Shown here piece by piece: positions 7,345-14,210 of a DNA stretch of 15,308 nucleotides. The DNA is taken from NCBI GenBank assembly GCA_023426435.1, contig JAFAAS010000025.1, positions 1-15,308 of the forward strand, read 5' to 3'. Both the position numbers and the translations under genes were made by a program. Position 1 is the stretch's first letter. Each line of letters begins with the position of its first letter. Below the pieces are notes generated by a model that searched no databases, had not been told where the DNA came from, and was given only the letters and a program-made list of their open reading frames with translations. Origin of the DNA: Verrucomicrobiota bacterium. GTDB taxonomy: Bacteria > Verrucomicrobiota > Verrucomicrobiia > Opitutales > Opitutaceae.

Positions 7345-7372
7345 CGCAGCGCGATGCAAAATTCGCGCTGCG
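7345..7372 (-). promoter_or_regulatory. Strong hairpin in the hisS leader / downstream of the HU gene
   Basis: CGCAGCGCG (7345-7353) and CGCGCTGCG (7364-7372) are perfect 9-bp inverted repeats, extended by an inner A-T pair to a 10-bp stem with an 8-nt loop (TGCAAAAT on the plus strand). It lies 26 nt upstream of the hisS ATG. On the minus strand an AAGGAGG sequence abuts the 5' side of the stem. It could regulate hisS translation or terminate transcription from the upstream HU gene; there is no clean U-tract, only ATTTT about 15 nt after the stem. Confidence 0.5.
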
Positions 7373-7428
7373 CCTCCTTCCGCATTCGACCGCCGGCCCC
7401 GACGGACGAATCTCCTGCCCAACGCCGT

Positions 7429-7737
7429 TTACAGCTTTTCCAAATCCAGTTTCTTGAGCTGCTGCTTGAGAATCTTGCCCGACTTGAACTTCACCACCGC
7501 CCGCTGCGGGATGACGACTTCGGCTTCCGGCTTGTTCGGATTCCGCCCGATACGTGCCTTGCGCACTTGCACTTCCAAAACACCGAAGTTGCGCAACTCG
7601 ACGTTCCGCCCCTCAGCCAGTGCTTTCTGAATGATGTCGAGCGTAAGCTGCACCGACTCCACCACCTGCTTCTGCGGAAATCCCGTCTTCTTATAGATTT
7701 CCAAGACAATCTCGCGTTTGGTTAAATTGGAGGACAT
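7429..7737 (-). CDS. HU/IHF-family DNA-binding protein
   Basis: A 102-aa nucleoid-associated protein that binds and bends DNA as a dimer. Residues 1-45 form the helical dimerisation body (NLTKREIVLEIYKKTG, then KQVVESVQLTLDIIQKAL). The beta-arm signature runs from GRNVELRNFG (43-52) to GRNPNKPEAEVVIPQRAVV (64-82), with the conserved arm-tip RNP (Pro67) that intercalates DNA. KFKSGKILKQQL then closes the fold. The Lys-rich C-terminal tail is about 10 residues longer than a minimal 90-aa HU. Whether it behaves as HU or IHF cannot be read from one subunit. It has a clear ribosome-binding site and a sigma-70-like promoter, lies 110 bp upstream of hisS, and is divergent from ubiE. Confidence 0.95.
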   Translation of the reverse strand: MSSNLTKREIVLEIYKKTGFPQKQVVESVQLTLDIIQKALAEGRNVELRNFGVLEVQVRKARIGRNPNKPEAEVVIPQRAVVKFKSGKILKQQLKKLDLEKL

Positions 7738-7745
7738 GATGATAT

Positions 7746-7752
7746 TCCTTTT
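7746..7752 (-). promoter_or_regulatory. Ribosome-binding site of the HU gene
   Basis: AAAAGGA on the minus strand with 8 nt to the ATG at 7737. This is one of the few convincing Shine-Dalgarno sequences in the window and fits a highly expressed gene. Confidence 0.7.
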
Positions 7753-7777
7753 GTTTTCGAGGCCTCTGAATCGCGGT

Positions 7778-7807
7778 AAACTATTTTCACACCTGTAATT
7801 GCGTCAA
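7778..7807 (-). promoter_or_regulatory. Candidate sigma-70 promoter of the HU gene
   Basis: On the minus strand TTGACG (7802-7807) and TAGTTT (7778-7783) are 18 bp apart in an AT-rich stretch. The -35 matches five of six consensus bases; the -10 is weaker. This leaves a leader of roughly 30-35 nt holding the ribosome-binding site. Confidence 0.5.
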
Positions 7808-7835
7808 CCCAGATGGCGAAAAAATCCTTTTGTTT

Positions 7836-7847
7836 AGGGATATCCCT
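7836..7847. promoter_or_regulatory. 12-bp perfect palindrome between the HU gene and ubiE
   Basis: AGGGATATCCCT is a perfect palindrome centred 30 bp upstream of the ubiE ATG, in the divergent region shared with the HU gene. It could be an operator for ubiE. Chance occurrence in a short AT-rich stretch cannot be excluded. Confidence 0.35.
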
Positions 7848-7871
7848 TATCCTTCGTTGTCATCCCCTCTG

Positions 7872-8567
7872 ATGCCCGACCCGAACGCCGTAAACTCCAT
7901 GTTCGGTCGCATCGCACGTCGCTACGATGTCGCGAACCGGCTCCTCAGCTTCGGCACCGATGTCCATTGGCGCCGCCAACTCGTCGGCGCCGTCGCCCAG
8001 CGCCACCCACGCGACATCCTCGATCTCGCCACCGGCAGCGGCGACGTCGCGCTCGCGCTCAGCCGTCATCTCGGCCCCCAAACGCAGATCGTCGGCATGG
8101 ACTTCTGCGCTCCCATGCTCGTCGAAGCCGAAAAGAAACGCGCCGCTTCGCCCCACGCGCACAACATCCAATTCCGCGAGGGCGACGGTCTCGCGCTGCC
8201 CCTCGCCGACGAAAGTTTCGACGTCGCCACCATTTCCTTCGGTCTCCGCAACATGGCCGATCGCCATCGCTCGTTGACCGAACTCCGCCGCATCCTGCGT
8301 CCCGGCGGCCACCTCTTCATACTCGAATTCTCCCAACCACATCCGTGGTTTCGACCGTTCTACTTTTTCTATCTCCGACACATCCTCCCACGCCTCGCCG
8401 GCTGGGTGACAGGCGACCGCGCCGCTTACGCCTACCTCAACGCCACCATCGAAAGCTTCCCCGGTCGCGACGCCCTCTCCACCGAAATCCGCGCCGCCGG
8501 CTTTTCACGCGTCACCGCCCGCCCCATGACCTTCGGCATCGTCGCCCTTCACGAAGCGCAACGCTAA
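7872..8567 (+). CDS. ubiE: Demethylmenaquinone/ubiquinone C-methyltransferase (UbiE/MenG)
   Basis: A 231-aa SAM-dependent methyltransferase that C-methylates the quinone ring late in menaquinone (and in some bacteria ubiquinone) synthesis. The N-terminal MFGRIARRYDVANRLLSFG (10-28) is the UbiE family block. SAM motif I DLATGSGD is at 51-58, motif II FDVATISFGLRN at 116-127, and motif III LRPGGHLFILEFS at 142-154. The GDRAAYAYLNATIESFPGRD block (181-200) matches the family C-terminal signature. Length is normal. The ATG at 7872 is preferred; the frame also stays open to a TTG at 7830, but that extension crosses the palindrome and has no family counterpart that I know of. No clear Shine-Dalgarno is seen. 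No other menaquinone gene is in the window. Confidence 0.94.
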   Translation: MPDPNAVNSMFGRIARRYDVANRLLSFGTDVHWRRQLVGAVAQRHPRDILDLATGSGDVALALSRHLGPQTQIVGMDFCAPMLVEAEKKRAASPHAHNIQFREGDGLALPLADESFDVATISFGLRNMADRHRSLTELRRILRPGGHLFILEFSQPHPWFRPFYFFYLRHILPRLAGWVTGDRAAYAYLNATIESFPGRDALSTEIRAAGFSRVTARPMTFGIVALHEAQR

Positions 8568-8574
8568 GCCGCAC

Positions 8575-8725
8575 CTCATGCAGCGGGAGGCGGAGGAGCG
8601 AGGAGAGATCGGCGAACCAGACGGTGAACGACGAACCGAAGGCGGGCTGATCGAAGCCCGTCGAGGTGAGGAGGGCACCGTAGGGCCGCCGAGATCCCTC
8701 GATCCGACCCGATCAACTGCATGAG
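8575..8725. repeat. Large intergenic inverted repeat between ubiE and erpA
   Basis: CTCATGCAG (8575-8583) and CTGCATGAG (8717-8725) are perfect 9-bp inverted repeats. Further in, GGAGCGAGGAGAGATCGGCG (8595-8614) pairs imperfectly with CGCCGAGATCCCTCGATCC (8687-8705). A small hairpin CGGGCT/AGCCCG lies in the middle (8643-8660). The whole 175-bp gap between the convergent genes is thus folded DNA/RNA with no coding potential. It could be a bidirectional terminator, a structured RNA or a mobile palindromic element. Confidence 0.55.
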
Positions 8726-8742
8726 TCCGGCGAGACCGCCCC

Positions 8743-9060
8743 TCAGCTAAACGACTTCCCACATCCACAGGTGCTCGTCGCATTGGGGTTCTTGATGTCG
8801 AACCCTTTTCCATGCAGCCCGTCGTCGAAGTCGATGAGCGATCCGCTCAAATACGCCAGACTCGCCGGATCGATCACCATCGCCACCCCTTCGCTCTCCA
8901 GCTCCGTGTCGTCCGCCTTCGGCGCATCAAACGACATCCCATACTGAAATCCCGAGCAGCCGCCGGTCTCGATAAACACCCGCAGCTTCTTCGCCGGGTC
9001 ATTCAGCTCCGCCTGCATCGTGCGCACTTGTTGGGCCGCTCGTGGAGAAAGCGTGATCAT
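8743..9060 (-). CDS. erpA: A-type iron-sulfur cluster carrier (ErpA/IscA/HesB family)
   Basis: A 105-aa protein with the three cluster-binding cysteines of the A-type carrier family: C35 in TGGCSGFQYG (32-41), and C98 and C100 in STCGCGKSF (96-104). It carries Fe-S clusters from the assembly machinery to apo-enzymes in the cytoplasm. FDIKNPNATSTCGCG matches the C-terminal signature closely. ErpA, IscA and SufA cannot be separated reliably without a tree, and no isc or suf cluster is visible nearby. The start ATG 9060 gives the standard MITLSPRAAQ N-terminus; a longer frame up to 9510 runs antisense through the kinase and is not real. A near-consensus promoter ends 7 nt before the ATG, so the mRNA is predicted to be leaderless. 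Confidence 0.95.
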   Translation of the reverse strand: MITLSPRAAQQVRTMQAELNDPAKKLRVFIETGGCSGFQYGMSFDAPKADDTELESEGVAMVIDPASLAYLSGSLIDFDDGLHGKGFDIKNPNATSTCGCGKSFS

Positions 9061-9067
9061 GCGGCGA

Positions 9068-9095
9068 AAACTAGAATCGCGCACCTCGCTGTCAA
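9068..9095 (-). promoter_or_regulatory. Candidate sigma-70 promoter giving a leaderless erpA mRNA
   Basis: On the minus strand a perfect -35 TTGACA (9090-9095) is 16 bp from TAGTTT (9068-9073). Only 7 nt separate TAGTTT from the ATG at 9060, so transcription would begin at or next to the start codon. No Shine-Dalgarno is present, which agrees. The -10 sequence equals the one proposed for the HU gene. Confidence 0.5.
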
Positions 9096-9122
9096 ACGCT
9101 CCGACGCTCCTGCACAGCAGCT

Positions 9123-9140
9123 TTCGGGCCGAAACCCGAA
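9123..9140. promoter_or_regulatory. Hairpin/palindrome in the erpA-kinase divergent region
   Basis: TTCGGG (9123-9128) and CCCGAA (9135-9140) form a 6-bp stem around a 6-nt loop, between the erpA promoter and the kinase start. It could be an operator or a leader hairpin of the kinase mRNA; short enough to be chance. Confidence 0.3.
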
Positions 9141-9186
9141 TGTGCTCTTGCCAGCTTTCGTCCGCCGCTGTTCTCTCGCCGCCGTC

Positions 9187-10179
9187 GTGGCCGCCATCAA
9201 ACACGTCTTCAACGAAATTCACTACGAGATGGTGCGTAAGGTCGCCGAGGGCGGCATGGGCGTCGTTTACGAGGCCGAACAGCTCGGCGCCGGCCGCTTC
9301 CGCAAGGTCGTCGCCGTAAAGCTCATTCGCGAGGAATACTCCGCCATCGAGGAATTCCAAAACAACTTCATCGGCGAGGCGCGCCTCGTCGCCGACCTCA
9401 TCCACACCAACATCGTCCAAACCTACCACCTCGGTCAGGTCGGCGGTCAGTATTTCATGGTGATGGAATTCGTCCGCGGCGTGAACCTCGAGCAGTTCCT
9501 CGACAAACATCGCGCCCTCGGACGCCAGATTCCCATCGATCTCGCCGCCTTCATCGTCTCACGCATCGCCCGCGGCCTCTGCTACGCCCACGAAAAACGC
9601 GACCGCGAGGGCCGTCACCTTAACATCGTCCACCGCGACATCGGCCCGAAGAACATCATGATGGCCTACGAGGGCGACGTGAAGCTCACCGACTTCGGCA
9701 TCGCGAAGGCCCTCGACCTCATGTATAACGAGGAAGGCAAGGTCATCGCCGGCAAAGACGAATACCTTTCCCCCGAACAAGCCAGCTACGCCGTCACCGA
9801 CGCCCGCGCCGACCTCTTCCCGCTCGGCATCGTCCTCACCGAACTTCTCCTCGGCCGAAACATCTTCCGCGCCATCGATCGCACGCAGTCACGCCGCAAC
9901 ATCCTTTCGATGCCGATCCCGCGATTCGGCGACCTCCGCGCCGATATCGACGCGAAGCTCGAAGCCATCATCCAACGCGCCCTCCAACGCGACCGCGACA
10001 AACGCTACCAATCCGCCTTCGAGATGCTCAACGATCTCGAGGTTTACCTCTACAGCGATCGCTACGGTCCCACCAACGAGAAGCTCGGCGTCTATCTCAA
10101 AGAGCTCTTCGGTGTCACGCCGCCGCCCCTTTTCACCTCCACTCCTCAACCTGTCCTCGTCTCCCCGCCCCTGAGATGA
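9187..10179 (+). CDS. Hanks-type Ser/Thr protein kinase, cytosolic, with altered catalytic and activation loops
   Basis: A 330-aa kinase with no membrane segment or sensor domain. The Gly-rich loop VAEGGMGVVYEA is at residues 19-30, the ATP lysine is K45 (VAVKLI), the alphaC glutamate E64 (IGEARL), the catalytic loop HRDIGPKN at 149-156 and DFG at 169-171. SPEQA is at 195-199 and DLFPLGIVL at 209-217. The usual Lys two residues after the catalytic Asp (HRDxK) is Gly153, and the segment between DFG and SPEQ contains no Ser or Thr. The C-terminal tail after about 285 ends in a Pro/Thr-rich stretch. The start is uncertain: GTG 9187 is chosen because the ATG at 9229 would remove the strand before the Gly loop, while the region further upstream is antisense to erpA. 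It lies 30 bp ahead of rpoN and probably shares a transcript with it. Confidence 0.9.
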   Translation: MAAIKHVFNEIHYEMVRKVAEGGMGVVYEAEQLGAGRFRKVVAVKLIREEYSAIEEFQNNFIGEARLVADLIHTNIVQTYHLGQVGGQYFMVMEFVRGVNLEQFLDKHRALGRQIPIDLAAFIVSRIARGLCYAHEKRDREGRHLNIVHRDIGPKNIMMAYEGDVKLTDFGIAKALDLMYNEEGKVIAGKDEYLSPEQASYAVTDARADLFPLGIVLTELLLGRNIFRAIDRTQSRRNILSMPIPRFGDLRADIDAKLEAIIQRALQRDRDKRYQSAFEMLNDLEVYLYSDRYGPTNEKLGVYLKELFGVTPPPLFTSTPQPVLVSPPLR

Positions 10180-10209
10180 TTTCCCGTCCCTTCCACGACC
10201 ATCTTCTTC

Positions 10210-11715
10210 ATGAGCGGGCCGTCCTTTAGCCACGAACTTCGCCAGCGCCAGACCCAATCCCTCGTTCTCGCGCCCCAGCTCCGGCAGTCCCTGAAAATCC
10301 TTCAGGTGGCCGCCCTCGACCTGCGTTCCGTAATCCAGGAGGAACTGCAGGCCAATCCCACGCTCGAAGAGCTCCCCATGGAGGGCGAGAGCCTCGACAA
10401 ACCCGCCGACGCTCCCGAGACCGACGGTCCCGACCACGACGGCGACGACTCCTCCCATTCCGCCAACGACTCCAACGGCGACGAGCCGTCGCGCGAGGAG
10501 ATGGATTTCACCAAGCAGTTCGAAATCCTCGGCAAACTCGACGACGACTGGCGCGACCACATGGCCAACGCCGGCGGCGCCCAACAATCCTACTCCGCCG
10601 AAGACGCCGAAAAACGTCAGCACTTCTTCGACTCGCTCGTCAGCGAAACCTCGCTCCAGGAACACCTGATGCAGCAGGTCGTCCTCTCCGACGTCTCCCC
10701 CGAAGTTCTCGAAGCCCTCAAACAACTCGTCGGCAATCTCGACGATCGTGGCTACCTCGCCCAATCACCCTCCGACGTCGCGCTCCAATCCAATCTCCCC
10801 TACGACGCCGTCGTCGAAGCGCTAAAACTTCTCCAATCGTTCGATCCGCCCGGCATCGGCAGCCAAACACTCCCCGAATGTCTCCTCGCTCAACTTCACG
10901 CTAAGGGCCGCAGCGACACCCTCGCCGCGCGCATGCTGCGCGATCATTTCGATCTCCTCTCGCGCCGCCGTATTCCCGAACTTTCCCGCAAACTCGGCGC
11001 CGCCCCCGATGACGTCCAGGCCGCCATCGAAGAAATCGGCAAACTCGACCCCGCTCCCGGCCGCCGTTTCGCCGAGGACAACAACCGCGTCGTCGTCCCC
11101 GATGTCGTCGTCGAAAAAGACGGCGACGAATGGAAAATCCATCTCAACAGCGACTACATCCCACGCCTTCGCATCTCCTCCACCTACCGCGAGCTCATCG
11201 CCAAAGGCACCCTCTCCAAAGACGAACGCGACTACCTCCGCGAGCGCATGCGCTCCGGCAAATTCCTCATCGATTCCATCGAGCAGCGCCAGCGCACGAT
11301 CGAGCGCATCACGCGCGAAATCATCAAAGCCCAGACGCCTTTCTTCGAAAACGGCGTCGCGCATCTTCGTCCGCTCACGATGACGCAGATCGCCGACATC
11401 GTCGGCGTCCACGAAACCACCGTCAGCCGCGCCATCGCCAACAAATACATGAAGACCCCGCACGGCGTCTTCGACTTCAAGTTCTTCTTCACCACCGGCT
11501 ATCAGGCCGAGAGCGGCGCCGCCGTCTCCAACACCAGCGTCAAGGAGATGCTCGCCGACCTCGTCACCCTCGAAGACAAATCCTCTCCGCTCAGCGACCA
11601 GGAACTCGTCGCCAAGCTCCAGGAAAAAGGCATCACGCTCGCCCGCCGCACCGTCGCCAAATACCGCGAAGAACTCGGCATCCTCCCAAGCAACCTCCGC
11701 CGCGACTACAAATAG
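10210..11715 (+). CDS. rpoN: RNA polymerase sigma-54 factor
   Basis: A 501-aa sigma-54, which directs RNA polymerase to -24/-12 promoters and needs AAA+ enhancer-binding activators. Region I (about 8-55) is Gln/Leu-rich (QRQTQSLVLAPQLRQSLKIL). Region II is strongly acidic (about 60-100). The core-binding domain follows (about 140-330). The helix-turn-helix MTQIADIVGVHETTVSRAIA is at 391-410, then KYMKTPHGVFDFKFFF (412-427), and the diagnostic RpoN box ARRTVAKYRE is at 478-487. Length and order are normal. No Shine-Dalgarno is evident before the ATG, so translation may be coupled to the kinase upstream. No activator gene or clear -24/-12 promoter is seen in the window. The kinase upstream is a possible regulator (inference). 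Confidence 0.97.
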   Translation: MSGPSFSHELRQRQTQSLVLAPQLRQSLKILQVAALDLRSVIQEELQANPTLEELPMEGESLDKPADAPETDGPDHDGDDSSHSANDSNGDEPSREEMDFTKQFEILGKLDDDWRDHMANAGGAQQSYSAEDAEKRQHFFDSLVSETSLQEHLMQQVVLSDVSPEVLEALKQLVGNLDDRGYLAQSPSDVALQSNLPYDAVVEALKLLQSFDPPGIGSQTLPECLLAQLHAKGRSDTLAARMLRDHFDLLSRRRIPELSRKLGAAPDDVQAAIEEIGKLDPAPGRRFAEDNNRVVVPDVVVEKDGDEWKIHLNSDYIPRLRISSTYRELIAKGTLSKDERDYLRERMRSGKFLIDSIEQRQRTIERITREIIKAQTPFFENGVAHLRPLTMTQIADIVGVHETTVSRAIANKYMKTPHGVFDFKFFFTTGYQAESGAAVSNTSVKEMLADLVTLEDKSSPLSDQELVAKLQEKGITLARRTVAKYREELGILPSNLRRDYK

Positions 11716-11756
11716 GTAGGGCGAACCGTCCTCGGTGAGCCGCCGCGATCGCCTAC
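11716..11756. terminator. Possible bidirectional hairpin between rpoN and tsaD
   Basis: GTAGGGCGA (11716-11724) pairs with TCGCCTAC (11749-11756) with one bulged G, and ACCG/CGGT (11725-11728 and 11733-11736) can form an inner stem. It fills the 37-bp gap between convergent stops and overlaps the tsaD stop. There is no U-tract, so the terminator call is tentative. Confidence 0.35.
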
Positions 11757-12799
11757 AACCCCAAACTCGGCTCCACCCGCAGCCCCATCCCCGCCGCGCG
11801 TTCCGCCCCGTCGCGATCCGCCCACGCCGCAAACGCAATCATCCCCGCGTTGTCCCCCGTGTGTCGCGCCTTCGCCGCCAAAAACTCCACGCGTTCGCGT
11901 CGCGCCAACTCCTCCAACGCCGCCCGCAACGCCCCGTTGTTCGCCACCCCGCCCGACAAACCCACGCTCCGAAATCTCCCCTCGCCCTGTCGCAGCGCCG
12001 CTTTCGTTTTCCTCACCAGCGCATCGATCACCGCCTGCTGATAGCTCGCGCACAAATCGCCCCGCCGCGCCTCCACGTCCTCCGGCGACATCTTCTCGAT
12101 CAAATACCGCAAGCTCGTCTTCAGCCCCGAGAAGCTGAAATCCAACTCGTCCCGCCGCCCAATCCCACGCGGAAAATCATACGCATCCACCCGCCCGTTT
12201 CTCGCCAGTTTCTCGATCAACGGTCCGCCCGGATAACCGAGCCCCAGCAGCTTCGCCCCTTTGTCCAGCGCCTCCCCCGCCGCATCGTCGCGCGTCGTCG
12301 ATAACACCGTGACCTTCCGCGCTTCATCCAGCGCAAACAACAGCGTGTTCCCGCCCGACACGATCAATCCCAAGTGCGGCAACAACGTTTCCATTTCCCG
12401 CTCGAATTCCTTCGGCGCCCGCTCATGCACCGCCACAAACGGCGACCACGCATGCCCGCGGAGATGATTCACACCCACCACCGGCGCGCCCCAACTCAAC
12501 GCCAACGCTTTCGCCGCCCCCACCCCGATCGCCAGACACGCCGCCAGCCCCGGCCCGTTCGTCACCGCGATTTCGCCAATCCCGTCGAATCCCACTTCCT
12601 TCTTCGCCCGCTCAAACAGCGGCCCGAAATTCCTCAGATGCTCGCGCGTCGCCAAATCCGGCACCACCCCGCCGTGCTTCTCATGCAACGCGATCTGACT
12701 GTGCACCCACTCGCCCAGAAAGCCTCGCTCCGGATCGAAGATCGCGACCGCCGTCTCGTCGCACGAACTCTCCAGCGCTAAAATTCGATTCTTGTTCAT
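11753..12799 (-). CDS. tsaD: tRNA N6-adenosine threonylcarbamoyltransferase
   Basis: A 348-aa member of the Kae1/TsaD/YgjD family. With TsaB and TsaE it transfers the threonylcarbamoyl group from TC-AMP to A37 of ANN-decoding tRNAs (t6A). ILALESSCDETAVAI is at residues 6-20. The metal-binding HLRGH is at 112-116 (H112, H116). The nucleotide-binding parts are VSGGNTLL (147-154), DDAAGEALDKGAKLLGLGYPGG (171-192), SGGVANN (282-288) and HTGDNAGM (313-320) with Asp316. Length is normal. The central insert EFEREMETLL (about 131-140) is a little unusual. The ATG overlaps the ctpA stop by 4 bp, so the two genes are translationally coupled. tsaB and tsaE are not in the window. Confidence 0.97.
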   Translation of the reverse strand: MNKNRILALESSCDETAVAIFDPERGFLGEWVHSQIALHEKHGGVVPDLATREHLRNFGPLFERAKKEVGFDGIGEIAVTNGPGLAACLAIGVGAAKALALSWGAPVVGVNHLRGHAWSPFVAVHERAPKEFEREMETLLPHLGLIVSGGNTLLFALDEARKVTVLSTTRDDAAGEALDKGAKLLGLGYPGGPLIEKLARNGRVDAYDFPRGIGRRDELDFSFSGLKTSLRYLIEKMSPEDVEARRGDLCASYQQAVIDALVRKTKAALRQGEGRFRSVGLSGGVANNGALRAALEELARRERVEFLAAKARHTGDNAGMIAFAAWADRDGAERAAGMGLRVEPSLGL

Positions 12800-14082
12800 C
12801 GGCGCGAAATAACCCGGCTCCGCGTCGCCATGATCTCCGCTCCCCGCAACACCTGCAGCGCCGCCTGCAACTGCCGGTCCTCCATCGGCTCAAACCCAAA
12901 CCGCTCCTTGAACTCGTGCGGGTCCGACACATCCGTCCGCGCCAGCTGCACCGTCAGCTTGCTCTTTTCGTCGTCGTTCAACGCCACCTCCACCTGCGGC
13001 GCTATACCCGTTCCGTGGATACTCACGCCCGAGGGCGTGAAATACCGCGCCGTCGTCAATCTCACCCCATCGCCCGTCCCCAGCGGAAAAATCGTCTGCA
13101 CCGATCCTTTCCCATACGACCGTTCTCCCACCACGATCGCGCGCTGCGTATCCTTCAACGCCCCTGTCAGCACCTCCGCCGCACTCGCCGTGTTGCCGTT
13201 GATCAACACCGCCATCCGCCAGCGTCGCGCCCGCCCTTCGCGTTGCGACCGATAAATCGTCGTATCCTCCGGTTTCCTTCCGCGCGTCGACACGATCTCC
13301 TCTCCGCGCTCGAAAAACGGCTCCGCCACCGCCACCGCCGACTCCAACAGCCCACCCGGATTGTTCCTCAAATCGATGATCAGGCTGTCGACGCCTTCCT
13401 TTTCCAACCGCTCGAGCGCGCGACCGAAATCCCGCGCCGTGTGATCCGTAAACTCGCTGAGCAAAATGTATCCGGTTTTTCCCGACAACACTTCCACCGC
13501 TCGCACCGATTCCAGTTCGATCGTCTCCCGCTGCAGTGTCACCTGAAACCGCTTCCCCTCCCGCGCCCGCAACAGATCCATCGTCACGTTCGACCGCGGC
13601 CGGCCACGCAGGCGATCCACGATTTCATCCACCGTCACACCCTGATCGAAACCTTTTCCGTCGACGCCCAGAATCTCATCCCCTCGCTCCACCCCCGCCC
13701 GCTCCGCCGGCGAATTCGCAATCGGCGCAATCACCAGCACGCGGCCGTCACGAATCTCCACCTGGATCCCCACGCCGCTGAAATTCCCACTCAGCTGCTC
13801 CTCCAGATCATCCATGTCCTCCGCCTCGAGAAAATCCGAATGCGGATCCAGCGACGTCACCATTCCGTGCAGCGCCGCTTTCGCCAGCTCCCCATACGAC
13901 ACCTCCTCCGCTTCCACATAGTGCTCGTTCACCAATCGCAGCACATCTTTCACCTGGTCCGACGCCCGATTCAGCTCCCGATTCGGCAGAAAACTCCACG
14001 CATTCGAAATCCGCGCCGCCCCCCACGTCAGGGCAATGCCCGTCGCCACCCCGGCAACAATCAGCGGAATTCGTCTGCGCAT
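12796..14082 (-). CDS. ctpA: C-terminal processing peptidase (S41 family, CtpA-like)
   Basis: A 428-aa envelope serine protease that trims or degrades periplasmic proteins from their C-termini. The start ATG 14082 gives MRRR followed by a hydrophobic signal/anchor (5-21). A PDZ domain spans about 95-185 (GVGIQVEI at 103-110; SPAERAGVERGDEILGVDG at 124-142). The S41 catalytic domain follows: GYILLSEF (204-211), LIIDLRNNPGG (234-244), NGNTASAAEV with the nucleophile Ser300, then GERSYGKGSVQ with Lys325 and Gln329. The 25- and 29-residue distances from Ser to Lys and Gln equal those of E. coli Tsp. An upstream in-frame extension to 14289 is Arg/Gly-rich and overlaps the divergent gene, so it is rejected. 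It lies ahead of tsaD in the same operon; GGCGGA adjoins the ATG. Confidence 0.95.
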   Translation of the reverse strand: MRRRIPLIVAGVATGIALTWGAARISNAWSFLPNRELNRASDQVKDVLRLVNEHYVEAEEVSYGELAKAALHGMVTSLDPHSDFLEAEDMDDLEEQLSGNFSGVGIQVEIRDGRVLVIAPIANSPAERAGVERGDEILGVDGKGFDQGVTVDEIVDRLRGRPRSNVTMDLLRAREGKRFQVTLQRETIELESVRAVEVLSGKTGYILLSEFTDHTARDFGRALERLEKEGVDSLIIDLRNNPGGLLESAVAVAEPFFERGEEIVSTRGRKPEDTTIYRSQREGRARRWRMAVLINGNTASAAEVLTGALKDTQRAIVVGERSYGKGSVQTIFPLGTGDGVRLTTARYFTPSGVSIHGTGIAPQVEVALNDDEKSKLTVQLARTDVSDPHEFKERFGFEPMEDRQLQAALQVLRGAEIMATRSRVISRR

Positions 14083-14210
14083 TCCGCCGACAGTGCGAAT
14101 CCCCCGCCCCTTGTAAATGGCTTCATCGCCACCACCCGTAGCCCAGCCCATCGTCCGTGCTTCCGTCCCCTCGACAATCCCCTCCCCGCCCACTCTCCTC
14201 TTCATCTTCC

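Noticed and set aside
7146..7385. Short minus-strand frame starting ahead of hisS (MRKEAQREF...) with a nearby AAGGAGG
   Set aside because: The AAGGAGG lies inside the frame after its ATG rather than before it, and most of the frame is out-of-frame hisS. It has no family resemblance.
7319..7428. T-box riboswitch upstream of hisS
   Set aside because: No recognisable T-box core sequence or antiterminator was seen; only a single hairpin.
8812..9186. Extension of the kinase frame upstream of 9187
   Set aside because: Mostly antisense to erpA, whose three cysteines and length are convincing.
9061..9186. Sigma-54 -24/-12 promoter near rpoN and the kinase
   Set aside because: A TGGCA occurs on the minus strand at about 9150-9154, but no TTGC element lies at the required distance.
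10822..11838. 338-aa minus-strand frame opposite rpoN
   Set aside because: Acidic and Gly/Ala/Val-rich, with no domain; shadow of rpoN.
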